In this document: piece by piece, positions 22,669 through 36,800 of the stretch
Position numbering within the stretch: the stretch's first letter is position 1
Layout: each line of letters begins with the position of its first letter
NCBI GenBank assembly: GCA_017591395.1
Contig: WEDG01002568.1
Coordinates: 62,001 to 126,000, forward strand
Direction: 5' to 3'
DNA length: 64,000 nucleotides
From: Schistocephalus solidus
Taxonomy: Eukaryota; Platyhelminthes; Cestoda; Diphyllobothriidea; Diphyllobothriidae
Position numbers and translations under genes: made by a program
The notes under the pieces: generated by a model
The model's database searches: none
What the model was told of the DNA's origin: nothing
Seen by the model: only the letters and a program-made list of their open reading frames with translations

Positions 22669-23579
22669 ATAACGATAAAATCGTCTGTTTTTCATATATA
22701 TTGCGTATATTTCCTTCAAAAACTGAATCAAAAAGGAGCTATTTGTAAGCACCTGAGAGAACAATAGATAGACAACGCTGGCATTCTCAGTTTTTCCATG
22801 GAAGTCCCAAAAAGAACACTAAAACGAGGATAAGACATTGACTCCCGGAAAGAATGTTTCAGAGACGACTGGTTCTATAGGCGATCGGGGTTCTTTGTTC
22901 CTCCAGCCACTTTTGCCAGCGAACCATTGGGATAAGGTTAAAGGTTAATGGACGATCGAAACAAATATTCCTTTTATCAGGAAAAATCCACCAACAGCTG
23001 ATTTTGCATATTTACAATACCTTCGCCGATTTACAGAACAGCGCAACAGAATGTTAGCGGAAAAGGGTAGTCAACCAATATTCCAAATCTAAACCTGGTG
23101 TCTTACTCCCTCAATGCCTCTACCCTGATTTCCCTACAGATAAATAATGACCTGTAACATATTATCTTTCAAGGTGGACATGCAGCCTCCAAAACCTCAA
23201 ACGTCCGAATTCCGATGAAGGTTGTAAAGTTTTGACATGCTGTTATTTATCCTCTGTAGGATTCCAAATAATGTTTTCGTTAAAGCCTTCTATACTGACT
23301 ACGTCAGGCAGCTAGTCTAGGACGATATGGTTGTCACTTTTGGCAAGGGGACACTCAATGCTTCATGTGGACATGAAAATTGAGAAGAAAAGGGTTTCCT
23401 TCTTTACACGTACGATCATAGCATAAAGCTTAGTCATCACATGCCTAAATTGGCTGAAGAGCATGGCAAGAACGTAATATGTGACCTAACTCAGGAATCA
23501 GCGAGCAATACACGGGGTCGGTGGTAATAGGATTTTTATGGGTGGGGTTAAATAAAGAAAAGGAGAGTGCCAACCAAAG

Positions 23580-23650
23580 CATAATCCTATCTATTGTTTC
23601 GGTTAGGGTTAGCATTTATTGTCGGGTTAGTAGGGTCACACAATAGTTTG
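23580..23650 (+). repeat. Telomere-like degenerate tract, copy B
   Basis: Short run with GGTTAGGGTTAG and GGGTTAGTAGGGT units; no terminal repeats recognised. Confidence 0.4.
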
Positions 23651-25880
23651 TTGCCTCGAGCTGTGTGCGGATTGCGAACTTCGTTAGATTTACTTCACGC
23701 CGACCAATATGCAAGATATCATTTCTGGCTGCCCTGAACCACTTTCATACGGACTCTTGAAGGGCCGACCTATCCTTTGTCACCTGCGTTGGGTTGCATA
23801 TTACATTCTTGTCAAGAGCACTTTAGCTGTCCGTGGCAAAATTAGCTGCAACACGGGTATTTCGTCGTGCGCGAATCAAAATCCTTTCCATAAGAACTGC
23901 CTGTGGCAACGCGACTTGCGAGGGTTTGCTTTGGCCCAATGGATGTCAAAACTCCCGATAACAGCAAGTTCGCTTACAGTTAACCCCAAGCAGTACAATT
24001 AGGACGTTCGCCTTACAACTGAATCAATCTTCTGGTGCAGCAAGATGCTTTTCCTAGGCGTGATACATTTGCTTCATCCTGTAATTTAATAAACCATGAA
24101 TATCTACGATATATATGGAAAATAATTAGCCTGTAAAATGTCTAATTCGAAAATAAATTAAGTTAAAATTGCATTGGAATGTGTCAGCTTCAAGGAACTA
24201 AATGCTGGAGTAATTCGCAGGGTAATGTTACCTCTACTGTAGAACTCTATGTGCCTAAGTCCTCCGTAAACGCACAATACCGTTATTGCAGGTTCTTCTT
24301 TCTTGTGTTTTCTCTAGTTCGAAACTTTTTCACAGTTTTTTTTTCACAATTTTTTTAACATATTTACCATCACTGACGCCTGAAATTACGCCAAATAATT
24401 AAGCCGACATTAATAAAGCGTGTCACTGTTAAATGAGCTTCTTAACGAAACCCGGTTCTTTTGTCATAAAACCCTGAGTTATCCTAAACTCATTAAAATC
24501 GAAGACTTTCTAAGCTGTATACGAGAATAGTTATCATCTATTATAGAACATATCTGAAGGACTGCCAAGTCAGCATTCAGATAGAAATACGAACGTAATA
24601 CTTCAAGAGGCAAATAAAATTTGTGGAGATCCTGAAGAGAGCATTGCGACAGGGCTTTCTGATATACGACATTTAAAATGCCCTTGGCAGAAAGTCCAAA
24701 AACTAGCTTTGGACGGTGGTTCTTGATGGAGATAGATTTTTCCAATTAAGAACTATCTTGCAAAACGCTCCCTGCTTGATAACCGTCCGAAAATTTAATC
24801 TGCCTTAAAAAGAAAGATGGCTAACCTTCACCATGTTAAATACCGCATATGTTGGTGAAATTCACCTACCTACTATATAAGTCAATTGACGATTAGGTAC
24901 GGGGAGGATAGAAGCATGCACTGATCTTTCCTGGTTTCTGTACGGAATGTGGATCACTCCATCTTTTACCAGAATTCCAAAACCCAGGTGTGTTCGTAGT
25001 GATGAACAATCAGTAAGCAAAAAGTATAACCGATTGTCATTGGCAGACGGCAGTGACCCTACCACGAGTCCAAACGACCGGAGGGGTTGAAATTACGAAA
25101 TGTAGCATCAGGACAGACTTGTAGGCGTGCCACCTAAATGATTTATATTATTCAAGATAACAGCCAGCAAGACGCAAACCATGGCTAAATGGTAGGCCTT
25201 TTGGCTTTATACTCAGCAATAAAATTTATTGAATTGCAGTTTGAGCTCTTTTCGGCCTGCGACCGGAGTATGACTGACTGACAAGTGTAAGTCCTAAACG
25301 GCCTTCGCAATTTACCTTGTCTTACTTTATAAAGTTTATCAAGGCATTTCAGCTGGATTATTTTACGGTGTGTTGTGACAGTAATTCCTTGGTAACCTTG
25401 AATCTGGCAAAGCAAAATTAAATTATAACATTACTTCGATGGAAATAAATTGGCAACCATAGTTATTTTGACGATATCCATTGTAAAGACCCTTCCGCTG
25501 TCATGGTGACATTCGTACTAGGCACGATAGCCTTTTCTTTACTCTCATCGTTAAAGCATATTTGGACATTTTACACTAACATGGCACCGTGCTGGATGCA
25601 AATAGTGCGTTTACCTGTTAGAGGCAAATCATACAAGCGAACAAGGGCTCTGGCGGCCTCGCATAATTTCTGCGACCGAATGTCTGTCGACAACTTTACT
25701 TACTGGACTTCTGAGCGGTAAGTGTCTACTTCCACGTTATTCCCTCCCCATAGCCAAACAAATGAACGTGCTTGCCTTGACTAGCGGATATCTTCATTGT
25801 TGAATAAGATGGAAGTGGGTACTACTCCTTCCTCCAGTGATACAAATGGTCTTGCGCTAAATTCCATCAAGGTTACTAAT
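23651..25880. other. Intergenic, nothing recognised
   Basis: Open frames on both strands (for example 23709-24002 plus, 24479-24745 minus, 25503-25721 plus) have no recognisable domain and no convincing splice partners. Confidence 0.45.
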
Positions 25881-25884
25881 TTTC

Positions 25885-26010
25885 ATGCACTAAATCTTAG
25901 GTTAACATACATTCCTACCCAAATCTCAACCCTAGTCCTGAGCCAAAATTAAACACTTCCCTATTTTTAACCCCAACACTAACCTAAACCCCATCCGTAA
26001 TCTAATTAGA
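25885..26010 (-). repeat. Telomere-like degenerate tract, copy C
   Basis: CCCTA/TAACC-type units in the plus strand (for example CAACCCTAGTCCTGAG, TTAACCCCAACACTAACC), the complement of the core in copies A and F. Confidence 0.45.
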
Positions 26011-26279
26011 ATTTAACGCTAGGCCACTTACACTACAGAGATGCCATTCATATTTCGGTGTGTTTCCCAGCCTTCAGGAGCACCTACTACAGAATTTTCT
26101 GTATACCGGGCCGTCGTTACCTCCGATTTTTTAACCATATATTTAGCCAGAGATTTGGGAGAATTTGGCACACACCACGTTGGATATAAGCAAATATTCT
26201 GGATAGAATTAATTTTAAAATATGCCAACAAAAGGTTCGTAAATTCTAACAAACTCAACTCATATGGTTAATGATCGGA

Positions 26280-27585
26280 AAACGGGATAAATACCTAGGT
26301 TGCCTGACTAATACTTTTGAATTTTTGGGCCATTTAAATAGATATATCTAATATTTTGACATAGTGCATTTAAGCTGGGTAGAAGATGAAAGAGATACCG
26401 CACTGAACGAAAAGCCCTCGCACTCGGAACAGGCAAAACTAAACTAAACTAAAAATATGTCCCATCATTGACACTTTCACTGGGAATTTCTGTAAAAATG
26501 ATAAATTTCACCGAATGAGACCTATAGTTTTGCCCTCCGCAATTCTCTTGCCTTCCAGCTTAACAAAAAATACGTCTCGGGAAAAGTGAATGTTTTCTAA
26601 TCAACTGTTTTTAGAATACAGCTGAGTTGACATCCTGAGATGGTTTTCTAGAGAGCTGCTTGCTAGCTTCTTTAAAGTAAGTGAGAGCAGCAATATCTAG
26701 TTGGCGACGTATTAGGCCCGTTAATCAGAAAAAGCTGAGGGTACTTCCTTTTATTCTTTGCTTCATGACTACATGTCCACAAGTCTTTTTATGCAAGTTT
26801 AATGCAAGTGCTAGGCCAGTTGCTTGACTAAACAGCGTAGTGACAACGGTATGTTATATAATCGTACTTGTATAAAATAAGTAATGGTTTTGTGCAGTTT
26901 TTACACATACGCCTTTAACTGTACTTCCAAAATGGTTGCTTTTACCAAAAAATTACTATCTGATAAGTCATAGTAGGACCACTGGAAGTGCAGAATATGA
27001 CAACTGGTCCTCATCTTTGTAGTTCTAGTCCCTTTATTATATTGCTCAACTACAAACCTGTTTACCAAGACAACTCAGAGTCCAAGTTGTCTTGTATATG
27101 ATTAAATGACCAATACTTACAGTCGATTTATCCTTGTTTTCAACCACGCACATTCCACACCCATATCTTCTATCTGCAGTATTTTGTATAGGTGCTCGGC
27201 GATAACCCTTTCAATATCCAGTGTATCCAAAAAAAATATTCAAACATCAATCTATACTGCGTTTACGAGTTAATATGAGATAAGGGGGCAAAAGTTGCTT
27301 TATAATAATATACAAATTAATTCCCTCGTATGCGAAACGGGCAGATTCCCCAAATACATTCTCTCACATTGTATCATAAGGCATAAATCAGTTACAAATG
27401 TATTTTGTTTGACTATGGATCGCTGTAACTGTATCCGCCATTATTAATTTAGAAAATAATAATCATACCTAAGCCTTTAAAATGCAAATATTGATAACCA
27501 GAAGAGAACTAAAAGACTGTTGACTACCGAAAACGAGTAAATAAGAGTTTCGAAGATCGTTGAAGGAAAGCTTCCGAGCTTCTTC
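26280..27585. other. Downstream region of the FAS1 gene
   Basis: AT-rich sequence past the stop of the FAS1 gene; no canonical AATAAA was found close to the stop on the minus strand and no other gene is evident. Confidence 0.45.
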
Positions 27586-27891
27586 TTAATGGCTGTGATC
27601 TGGCATGGGACCTGCCTCGAATAAGTCCTTCGTGGTCCTCACCTCCCCTTGTTTGATGACCAGGCACTTGTCCGGATGTCGTTTGGCGATTTCTGTAGGC
27701 TGGTTAGCGAATCCAACCTTGACGTCTTTCTCACCCGGAAGATCGGCAGTTATACAAGCCGCAGTGTAGAAGGTATAAATATCCGTATCCTCAAGTTGTA
27801 GTGGGCAGAGTTGCGGTGGACATTTAAGAACGCGGTCCAAGACCCACACTATGCCATCCTTGGCGTGCTGGTTGAATTTTACCACCTTTGG
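27586..27891 (-). CDS. FAS1 gene exon 14 (FAS1-4 end and C-terminal tail)
   Basis: Acceptor TTCCAATTTAG in phase 0. Encodes PKVVKFNQHAKDGIVWVLDR, the closing motif of FAS1-4, then a hydrophilic tail of about 75 residues ending PMPDHSH and a TAA stop at 27586-27588. No transmembrane segment or GPI-type tail, so the protein should be secreted. Confidence 0.85.
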   Translation of the reverse strand, partial: PKVVKFNQHAKDGIVWVLDRVLKCPPQLCPLQLEDTDIYTFYTAACITADLPGEKDVKVGFANQPTEIAKRHPDKCLVIKQGEVRTTKDLFEAGPMPDHSH

Positions 27892-30800
27892 CTAAATTGG
27901 AATCATATCATATGGGATTGACCAGCGAGCTTTAACATGCGTTACTACAAAGCACGTGAACTAACGTAAAATGAATGAAGTTTAGGGTAACAGGTCAAAT
28001 GTTTTTTTTAATATATGCAATCTATTTTTGAATTATTTTTGCAGCACTTAGAAATTGAGCGTACCTCCTGATTAAGGAAAATCACTCATTGTAAATTCTA
28101 TTCAAGGTGTTTTCCTTAGCGTAAGAACTAAATGGATCCTAAACCAGTCAAAATATGCCACTAAGACAAGTGTCAAATGCAATAAATCGTACCCATTCCT
28201 CCGTGGGCAATCCATCATAGCCGATTCGCATTTCATTTTTGTCATTCATCCAGAAAATTAAGTCCACACCAGCCGAAGATGGGAACCGATGAACTGTGTT
28301 CTTATCAAAGTAACCAATGTCTCCTCCCCAGAGGTATAGGGGTACATGATTCAGAAGCGTGTACTTAAAAATTTAAAGATACAGAATGTACATGCAACTC
28401 ATTATGACCAATAATTACAGATAACATAAGTTGGAAGTTTGTGATTCTTTGGTTTGACATATAAAAGAATAAAAAAGAAGGTTACCTCAAATTGATAGAT
28501 ATTTATCTGCGGTTTCCAACGTGTGTTGAAGTTCATACTCGGGACTGAAAATTTATGCCAGTTTTACCGTCCGTTTTTGTCGCGTTTCTCCACTTAATCA
28601 ACATTGATGAAACGGAGATCGCCGGTACAAGTCGAGTTACAGTTCACGAGGCCATGCACTTCACTTGATAAAAGTTTTATCTTATGAAATTGTGACTGAT
28701 TCGTAGTAAAGTACCTATAGTCAGTCAATGAACAGAAGTATTTACTTATGCTTGAAGTAACGCTAATATGAAACAGATAGTGAGGAGAGGTAAAAATGTA
28801 CACTTGGTAATGATTCACACCTTTTCGGCTCGCTCCGGGGAACCCTGAAAGGCCGCCAATTCTGGACTGAGTACGTTTTTTCCAAGGGCTTTTGAACGTG
28901 GATCGAGCCAACCATCGTTCTCAGTGACAAGAAACAGATTTTTGGGCTTATTCGGTTTTGTGATTTTGTTTTCAGCGTCCGCAACCTTCATAATGTTGGC
29001 GGCATGTCTGTGTAAAAGGGAATTTGGAGAATTTACGAAAAGTTTATTATTGCGCCTTTTTCATATTATAATTTTAACAAGACCTGACCTATGCTTAAAC
29101 ATTGATCAAATTTCCAGTTTTTACTTTTTAACTGGCTTTATGTAAAATAAGTTTCTGTAAATGGAGCCAAACTGGTGTAGATGTTGTTAAAATTTTCAAT
29201 TTTTTTGGTCTCTGATTTACAACCCAACGGATATTAGACTAGATTTTAAAACGCTATATCCACTACGCAGGTGACATAATTGTGAGGGGAATTATTGTTG
29301 TTTTATCAACTTAAATAACCTGAAACACTGACTACTTTCATTCACTTTCAAAAATGTATTTAGAAGGTGCGCTGTATGTTTTTGCTCACATAAGTTTCGC
29401 CTCTACGGCGGGTGACCTGTTATTCAAACTGCATATCCATATCCTGGACGGCGTATTTTGTAAGAAACAGTCGAGTGAGAAAACCTAAACTTCGTAAGGT
29501 TTTTAAGATTAAGTAGTAATTTTGCACTGCACTTTCTAGTAATCTATCTCAGTGAAACTTGAAAATGAAAGTGTGGATAGGATAACCATGAATCTAATTA
29601 TTATTCAATAAATTAACGCAATAAGGAATTTTTAAATCGCTTCTATTTCTCCCGTTAACCTAAATTGCGAGCCAATCTTCGGATAGTGATCCATTTGCAG
29701 GCTACGATGTAAGCCCTCAGGGCAGTGATACGCAGACTGCTCGATGCTTACTTGACTAACGTTCGAGCCTCAGCTGGGCAACCTGAAGTTAGCCATAAAT
29801 AACCGATGGCGAAACATAAGCCAAAAATGGTCATTCTGGACTGTTTCCATTTTTTCCAGCCTACAAAACTTATCTGTCAAATAATTCGAATATATTTCGG
29901 GAATAAAACTGTTTAGTTGGCATTTCAGGATTTGTGAATCTAAAAAATGTCAGTAGTCTATTCAGTGCATTGTTCTTTTGCAGTGACAGATGAAAAACGA
30001 CGAATAGTCAATCATTCTAGCAGGAAGCCTGAGAGGAATATGGCTACTTACGATAGTTCGGGTGCACTATTGACAACCTCTGACACATTTTTTTCTGGAA
30101 TAACGTTGATTCGTGAAGTCTTGAAAATAGAGGAGCCTTTGAGTGGGATTGAATCGAAGTTTGTCACTGTGGAGTAATGGAAATTCAGCTAAAATGACGA
30201 AATTGAGAAGTAATTAAATGGCTGAACAGCAAAGTATGATACGTTTTCCAGTTCAGCTGTGAAAAACTTGCCTTGGAACCCATCTTATCCTTAGTAAAGT
30301 AAGTTGTCTCGTAGAGCTCATCAAACTTGTTGTTCGTACGATGACCGTCCGTGTGTCCGGAGAATTGCTCAATGTTCTTCAGGTTTCCATCATGCTTTAT
30401 AATGTGATAACGAGCAACGCGACATCTGTACTCCTTGTCAGTCTGGTAACGTTCGTACTCCTTCTTAAACTGGGGATATTTTTCCACCCTGTCAGAAGCA
30501 ACAAGAGATTAACCTTATATTAAAAAGATATTTATAGAAATTGGAAATAGAAATTTGTGGAGTGGACGAAAATGGGGCGAACTTATTTCTAGAGACCAAA
30601 AACGGACAGAATAAACTGTAGGGTGATAATCTGAATACAGTTGCCTCATATGACGTGAATTAACGGTGGAGATGATGAGGATGATGATCACGAATATGAT
30701 GGTGGCGATGAGTTTGATGTTGAGGACGTGGGGGAAGGGGGGAGGAGAATTATTAATATTAATAACGTGAGGTGAATATCAAAATGGCTCTTATGACGAG

Positions 30801-33800
30801 AGAGTGAGCAGTATTGCAATGAAAAAAACAACTTCGGTTGTGATTGTGTCAGCCTAAGACTGACGCTTTAGTGGCATTATTGGCGCCAGTGTTATAATGC
30901 TGCTGTAGTAGTAACCATTGTAATTTAGTCTTAATTACAGGTAAGAGGATCAAAAATTACATCGGATTAATACTAAAGACCCAAGTATTTAGCTACTAAT
31001 CTAAATCACGCTCGATCCATCCACTAATTGATAACATTCAATGTTAATACTGTCGGTATAAAAGCACAGGGGGTCTTCTCCTGTGTCGGACAGGAAAAAC
31101 CATGTATGGCAGGTTTTTATAGTTTGAAACTAGGAGAGACACATGTTTCGGACTGCATGCATTGTGCTTAGAAAAATTGAATTAATTTCTAGACTGTTGT
31201 GACATAAATGGACGAACAGTAATTGTATTGACCTAGCAATAAAGATGGTCAGATAACCTAGTAATTCTCAGTGGACAGCTTATAACAGTGACAAAATTGA
31301 CTGATTTCTTGAGCAATTCGGCGGCCATTCGGCATGAACCTATGTTTAGACTCCCGATTAGTATCAGTATCCTCATCTCTGACGTGTCACCGGGCTCCAA
31401 CTGTGACCCCGCATGAAGAATTCTTCATCAAGAGCTCTTCGGCCAAACGACTAATACTTTTCAAATGTTAATACCAGCATACGATTAAAACCCTCGCGTG
31501 TTTAAGATTCGCCAACACCCCCTGGTCATTAAATACAGAATAAGCCCAACGTTGTAGTCCTCTTTCTTTCTGTCAAAAAGAATTTGTACGTGTGTCACAC
31601 ACCACCGCTATTGTTACCGCCATCTGAGATTTTCACTCCCTTTGTCGGGGTATGCCTATGATTCTGAAGCGTAAGAACTTACTCTATGCTAGCGCCTGTA
31701 CCTGGCCTCAGGACTTAACCAAAATACACGGAGCGGCGCCGCGGGCCCAGTCCTGAAAGTCGTTCATACTTTTTTAAAATTTTTAGCGTACCTCATCCGT
31801 ACAAATGCATGATTTCATAGCGCAGACGGCATGGGTACGTTCGATGCGCGGATCGACTTTTGCAGACAATCGTACAGTGCTTCCCGGTATTTATTTTTAG
31901 AGGACTGGACCATCCTTTGAAATCTCTGCCATGGACCCCACCGTGCAGCTCCATCCACCCATCCATTTGGTGTGGTGGTAATGGTGTTTGCTTCTTGGAT
32001 TGCTCCAGAAGGTGGTCTACGCAGGGTACGCCCCTACCCTCGCCGTACGGCAAGGAAACTTGCATTTGTATTAGTGGAGCTACAGTTGGTAGGGATGCCT
32101 TGTATGGCCGCCTGAACAGGATACGGAAACATGAACCACCTCATCCGCTTAAAATTTCAGAAAGGGTACCAATGCCCTTGTCTTAACGCTAACACTAACC
32201 TAAACATAAAACTAAACTGTCACCTTAATCTTAACCCTAGCCCTACCCTAAACATAGAGCCCACAGTTAACATGATAATACCTTTAACACGAAGCCTTAT
32301 AATGACCCTAACCCCACCTCTAACCTTAACATCGAACGTAAAGCTTACCTTAAACTCTACCCTAACCCTCACCGTAATCCTACACATAATTTCCTAGGAA
32401 TGTAGCGCAAAATCACATGCATTGTAGACGGTTCCTTTTCCGTATCCTGTTTACTTGGCCATACAAGGCATTCTTACACGAAAAGTAAAAAATGAAAGAC
32501 CCCGGGCTAAGGAAAGACTCTTGCATACAAGTCTGAGTCAGACCTTAGAAGAAGAACATGCGCTAGCAGGGTTGAAGTTCTTACCCTATGGAATTGCGTG
32601 GATTTTCTGACCAACAGCGGTAAAATTATCATAGGAGTATTTTAAAAATACGCAGCAGGACTATTCACAAACATTGGACATATTTAATATGATCGAAAAG
32701 TCATAAACGTTACTGAATCCGCTGCATCACCAACCAATCTAGGATAATATGTATTCCGGATACACAGGAGAACGAGATCTGTGGGAAAGTGGTTTTTTTC
32801 GAAAAGTTTATCAATGCATTTATGGACGAATGTCACCCACCCGCAAAAATTGGACATACCGATGGCCAAGATGATGGAGTACTTTCTCACATTGCTATTT
32901 AAGGGTATCCAGTAAGCGGGCTTCTAAATCATCGCTTAAACATTGTTATCGCTTGAACGTACCCAGCCACTAAGAAATGACTTGTTTTCTTTAACACTCT
33001 ACTTGGAGGCAAGGATAGACTGCCGTTTTAGACCTTTTAAATTTGCATTTACGCCTTCACTTGCTCCTGTTGGGCAGGTTATATTGGTTGAAAAACTAGG
33101 CGCCTATTCAAATGGACGTGAAAACACTATCCTGTCCGGCTAAAGCAAGGCATGGAAAATTCCATCTGTAGTGCAATTGTAACTCACTTGGTTGACAGCG
33201 GCCACCGAATAGACGTTAACCATTCATTCTTGGTTATCTATAAACTGCCAGCTAGACACCACAAGTTCCGTCTGCAGCGGATACTTGTGGCGGTAGAAGC
33301 AGTGGCCACACGGCTAGCCCACCCTAGCCTTGTGCTCACACAAAGCGTTCCTACAGGTCCTAGGGCTCCCTTAACCGAAGATGAACCCAGCATGCGTGTT
33401 CACTACTGCCACGGCACAGTAAAGCGACAAGACAGAGTCAGACGCCTCTTTCCCCGTCCCCTATCCCCCCTCAACCGCCTACCCCTTCTCCTCGCCTTAT
33501 TCTCTGACAGAACTAGGCGTCTGAAGGCTCTCAATCCCTTCCCACACTTATTGTTTTTGACTGCTCTTGCCAATCTACACTTCCTTATATTACTGTACAG
33601 GCCGGATCATGGTAAATGCAAAGCGTGCATTTACTGAAGATGACTTCTTGAATGTTTAAATGGGTATAAATCACTGAATACGCGAAAAGGCTACTCCGAG
33701 AAAGCAGTTGGGTAGAAGAGGGCTTCTATTCATCATCAGATACAGCAACGCAGGAACCTAGCGGGAGTTCCTTGTGGTCGCCAATGTCTTACGTGCCGGG

Positions 33801-36800
33801 CAATTAAGAACTTGAATGCCGGTTACTAAGCCAACATCTCAACAAGTTCAGGCATTTGCGATTTATACCGTGGCTGCTAATTTTAGCAGGTTCGGGGTTG
33901 CCTAATTACCGCATCTTATAAGCACTAAAGCCGTGTGCAGGTGCCAACTGCATCTGTTGCGACGTTTAAAGGATTGGCACGTGAAAGAGTTCAATGTATT
34001 AGGTGAAAGGTATTGTTTTCGGACTATGGAACTTGAGCTTGCATGTCTGACTGAAGGTGGCAAAAGACGCCACTGTATGAATTTAAAAAGTTGGCTTCAC
34101 AATGTTTTGGCAGATATTCTTGGACATCTATTTCATAGTATTAACCTCAACAAGGTGTTGTTCCGGCATCCCCAAGAACAGTTTTTGTTGATCAGAGCTT
34201 ATTCAAAAGATGAAATCCTGTCAAAATGATTTGACTTACAATCAAATGCGCTGTTTTCCGGAGCAATTACAGCATACTGGTCAGCATCGTTCATGTAGAG
34301 GTCACAGTCTTTGATATCATTGATGAACTTGTCAATGTTATTTGCCTTCGCGCATTCTGGTCTATCGATGAAATCCTTTAACGTGAGAGCTAAAAAATTA
34401 AGAAGTTTTGACTGACATTCTGCCCACAATATGAAAGGATTAGACTGGGGTCATTAACGAGTGAGCTTTGGTGCACGGGCTGGTTTCTCAACAGGCTTAC
34501 AGGTTAAACATTGGCAGGGCCAGGTTAAAAATAGTTGACACATTGTTTCAATTAGCAGTATTGATTGGTGGCATTTAGGGATTTTGGTCAATATGCCCTC
34601 TTCTTGACATAAAGTTAGTCACAGAACTACTTCTGAAATGCGTGTTACCTGTCGCAGAGGACAGTCAACATGAATTACAATAACCGACAAATGAAGTGAT
34701 TACGTCAAATCAAGGCGCTATGAATTTTCAAACAAACTTGAAGGGTTATTATAGGGTTTTGATCTGAAAACACTGCAGACTTACTCGAGCTTGGAGGCAC
34801 TGGGCTATCCAACATGTGCAGCACACCATTGCCTGCTGTTTGATCCGTCTTCGTAAAGGCGTGAGTATTTCCACAAACATCCTTTGATTTTGTGCACCTC
34901 CTGCTGGTTGTTCTTGTCGACACTGCACTCAACATTAACGTTTTTTCCATTCACTCGGGTCATGCTTTGTGAGCTCTTGTAAAGATCCGAGGAACATTTC
35001 TTGCCTTTGCTCACGTGGCTGGCCGCAATCTGAATTTTTAACGCAAGTTGCACTTCTTGCAATGAAACAAGTAGCAATTTATGGTGACATTGGAAACTGA
35101 AACAGCCGAGGTTTATGCCATACCTCCTTGGCAGTCCCCTACCAGCTAGTAACTCTTTGCAAATGCCTTATTAGAAGTCCTTTATTAGGGTTATTTGAGC
35201 AAGGTACTATGATAATAGGTGATCAGTGTCCATAATATATCTTTTTTTAAAAAGAGCCAGGCAAGTAAGTCTTCTTTTGTCATTTTTAACTGTCTATTCT
35301 GAACTAAAATGATATATGCTGAAGGCGCTCGGAAAAATTTATGATTGCCCAGTTTAAAAGAACAGCTTTGGTTTAGTTTAGTCTAGTTAGACTGGATGCT
35401 GTAAGTAGACACAAAAAAGTATAAGAGGGAGAGGCAAAAGGAAATTGCCACTGCTGTTGATAATGAGGGTACTGCTGGTTTTGATGGTAGTGGTGATGAC
35501 AATGATGATGATGATGACGACGATGACAATGAGGAGAATCATGATACCGATGATGATACCCATGACCATAATCATGACGATTTTGGTCGTCCCCAGAAGG
35601 CGGAGGAGAATTATGAGGATAAGAACGACCATTATTATGAGGAAATAGTTCAGTAAGGTTGCAATGTCGACGAGAATAAACAGTAGGAGGTCAATAAGGG
35701 TGAAGATTTCTTTGGGGTTAAGTGACAGAGAGGAAGAATAAGAAGGAGGGAGGGAGAGAAGGAAAGAATGAATGAAGAAAGCAGGGGAAGCCAGTGAGAG
35801 TCAGCAAAATAACAAGAAATACTTAGGCGCCAGGTTGAAAGTTACCTGCTGTATTGCCTCAGGAGTCTTTCCCTGTTTCATTTCACGCCAGCTCCTAGCT
35901 GGGGGCGCGGTCACTGTGTACATTGTAGAGCCATCCGTCATCTCAAGCTCCCTTTGAAGGTCTTGCGGCAGGTCGTTTGCGAATTCTTGAGTCTCGCTGT
36001 TTGACCGCAGCAAAGACATTAAAGAGGTCTTGTCCAGGTTGCCGAGACCTAATCGGGGAGTCAAGGGCTTGCGGGAGAAAGAAAACCCGTAACACTGAGA
36101 GCAGCCATTTTAAGTCACTTCAGAACTTTCATGTCTGTAAAGTGCATACTCATGATTACTTCCACTGTAGTGCTGCTTATTATCATGCGCAGCTGCCTTT
36201 CACTATGACCTCTGATGGCTATCTAAAAATGTATATGGGTTGTATTTGAGGTTCAGCTGCTTCGCCAGGTATGGGTTCAGAAAGCAGATTTTTAGAGAGT
36301 AGATACGGCAGATTTTAAGTTTGGAGGATAGCAGATGTAAACAAAAGAACGGATATAACAATAGGGATCAGTTGAATGGAAATCGGGAAACGAAACAGAG
36401 CAACAGTGAGAATGTTGGAAATTTGAGAAAAAGAAGGGTGTTCGCAAAATGACTGTTAAAGCCAAAAATGAAACATGAAAAACGAGACTTGGCAGAACAT
36501 GGTTACAAGGTAAGATTTTTAGGCGAAACGTATTTGCATTTTTAAGCCATGAAGAAAAGTAAGTGTTTTATTTTAGTCATGATAACGGTGGTATGATAAC
36601 ACGTGGCCAACAAGATCAAACGAAAGGGAACAAGGCTCTAGGTTTTGTAACAAGACTTACCCGTCGAATAATATGAATGAGACCAGATTGACATTCAATA
36701 TCGGCCTGTGACAATTCTGTGCATTCTACACTCACGGTCTAAAAAAAGAAAGGGAAAGGAGACAATCGTGGTACAAGAAACATTATAGCACCTATTTTGG

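Noticed and set aside
30268..30275. GC-AG type donor AAG|GCAAGT in FAS1 exon 10
   Set aside because: It would leave phase 0, which does not match exon 11; the GT four bases on gives the required phase 1.
32131..32397. Open frame rich in Leu/Thr/Asn
   Set aside because: It is the telomere-like core of the MITE.
35029..35055. Earlier acceptors (TTGCAAG, GAAG) for FAS1 exon 8
   Set aside because: Neither keeps phase 0 from exon 7; both read into a stop, while AAATTCAG at 35030 fits phase and domain alignment.
35445..35648. Met/Ile/Val-rich open frames on both strands
   Set aside because: They are translations of a GAT/GAC microsatellite in an intron.
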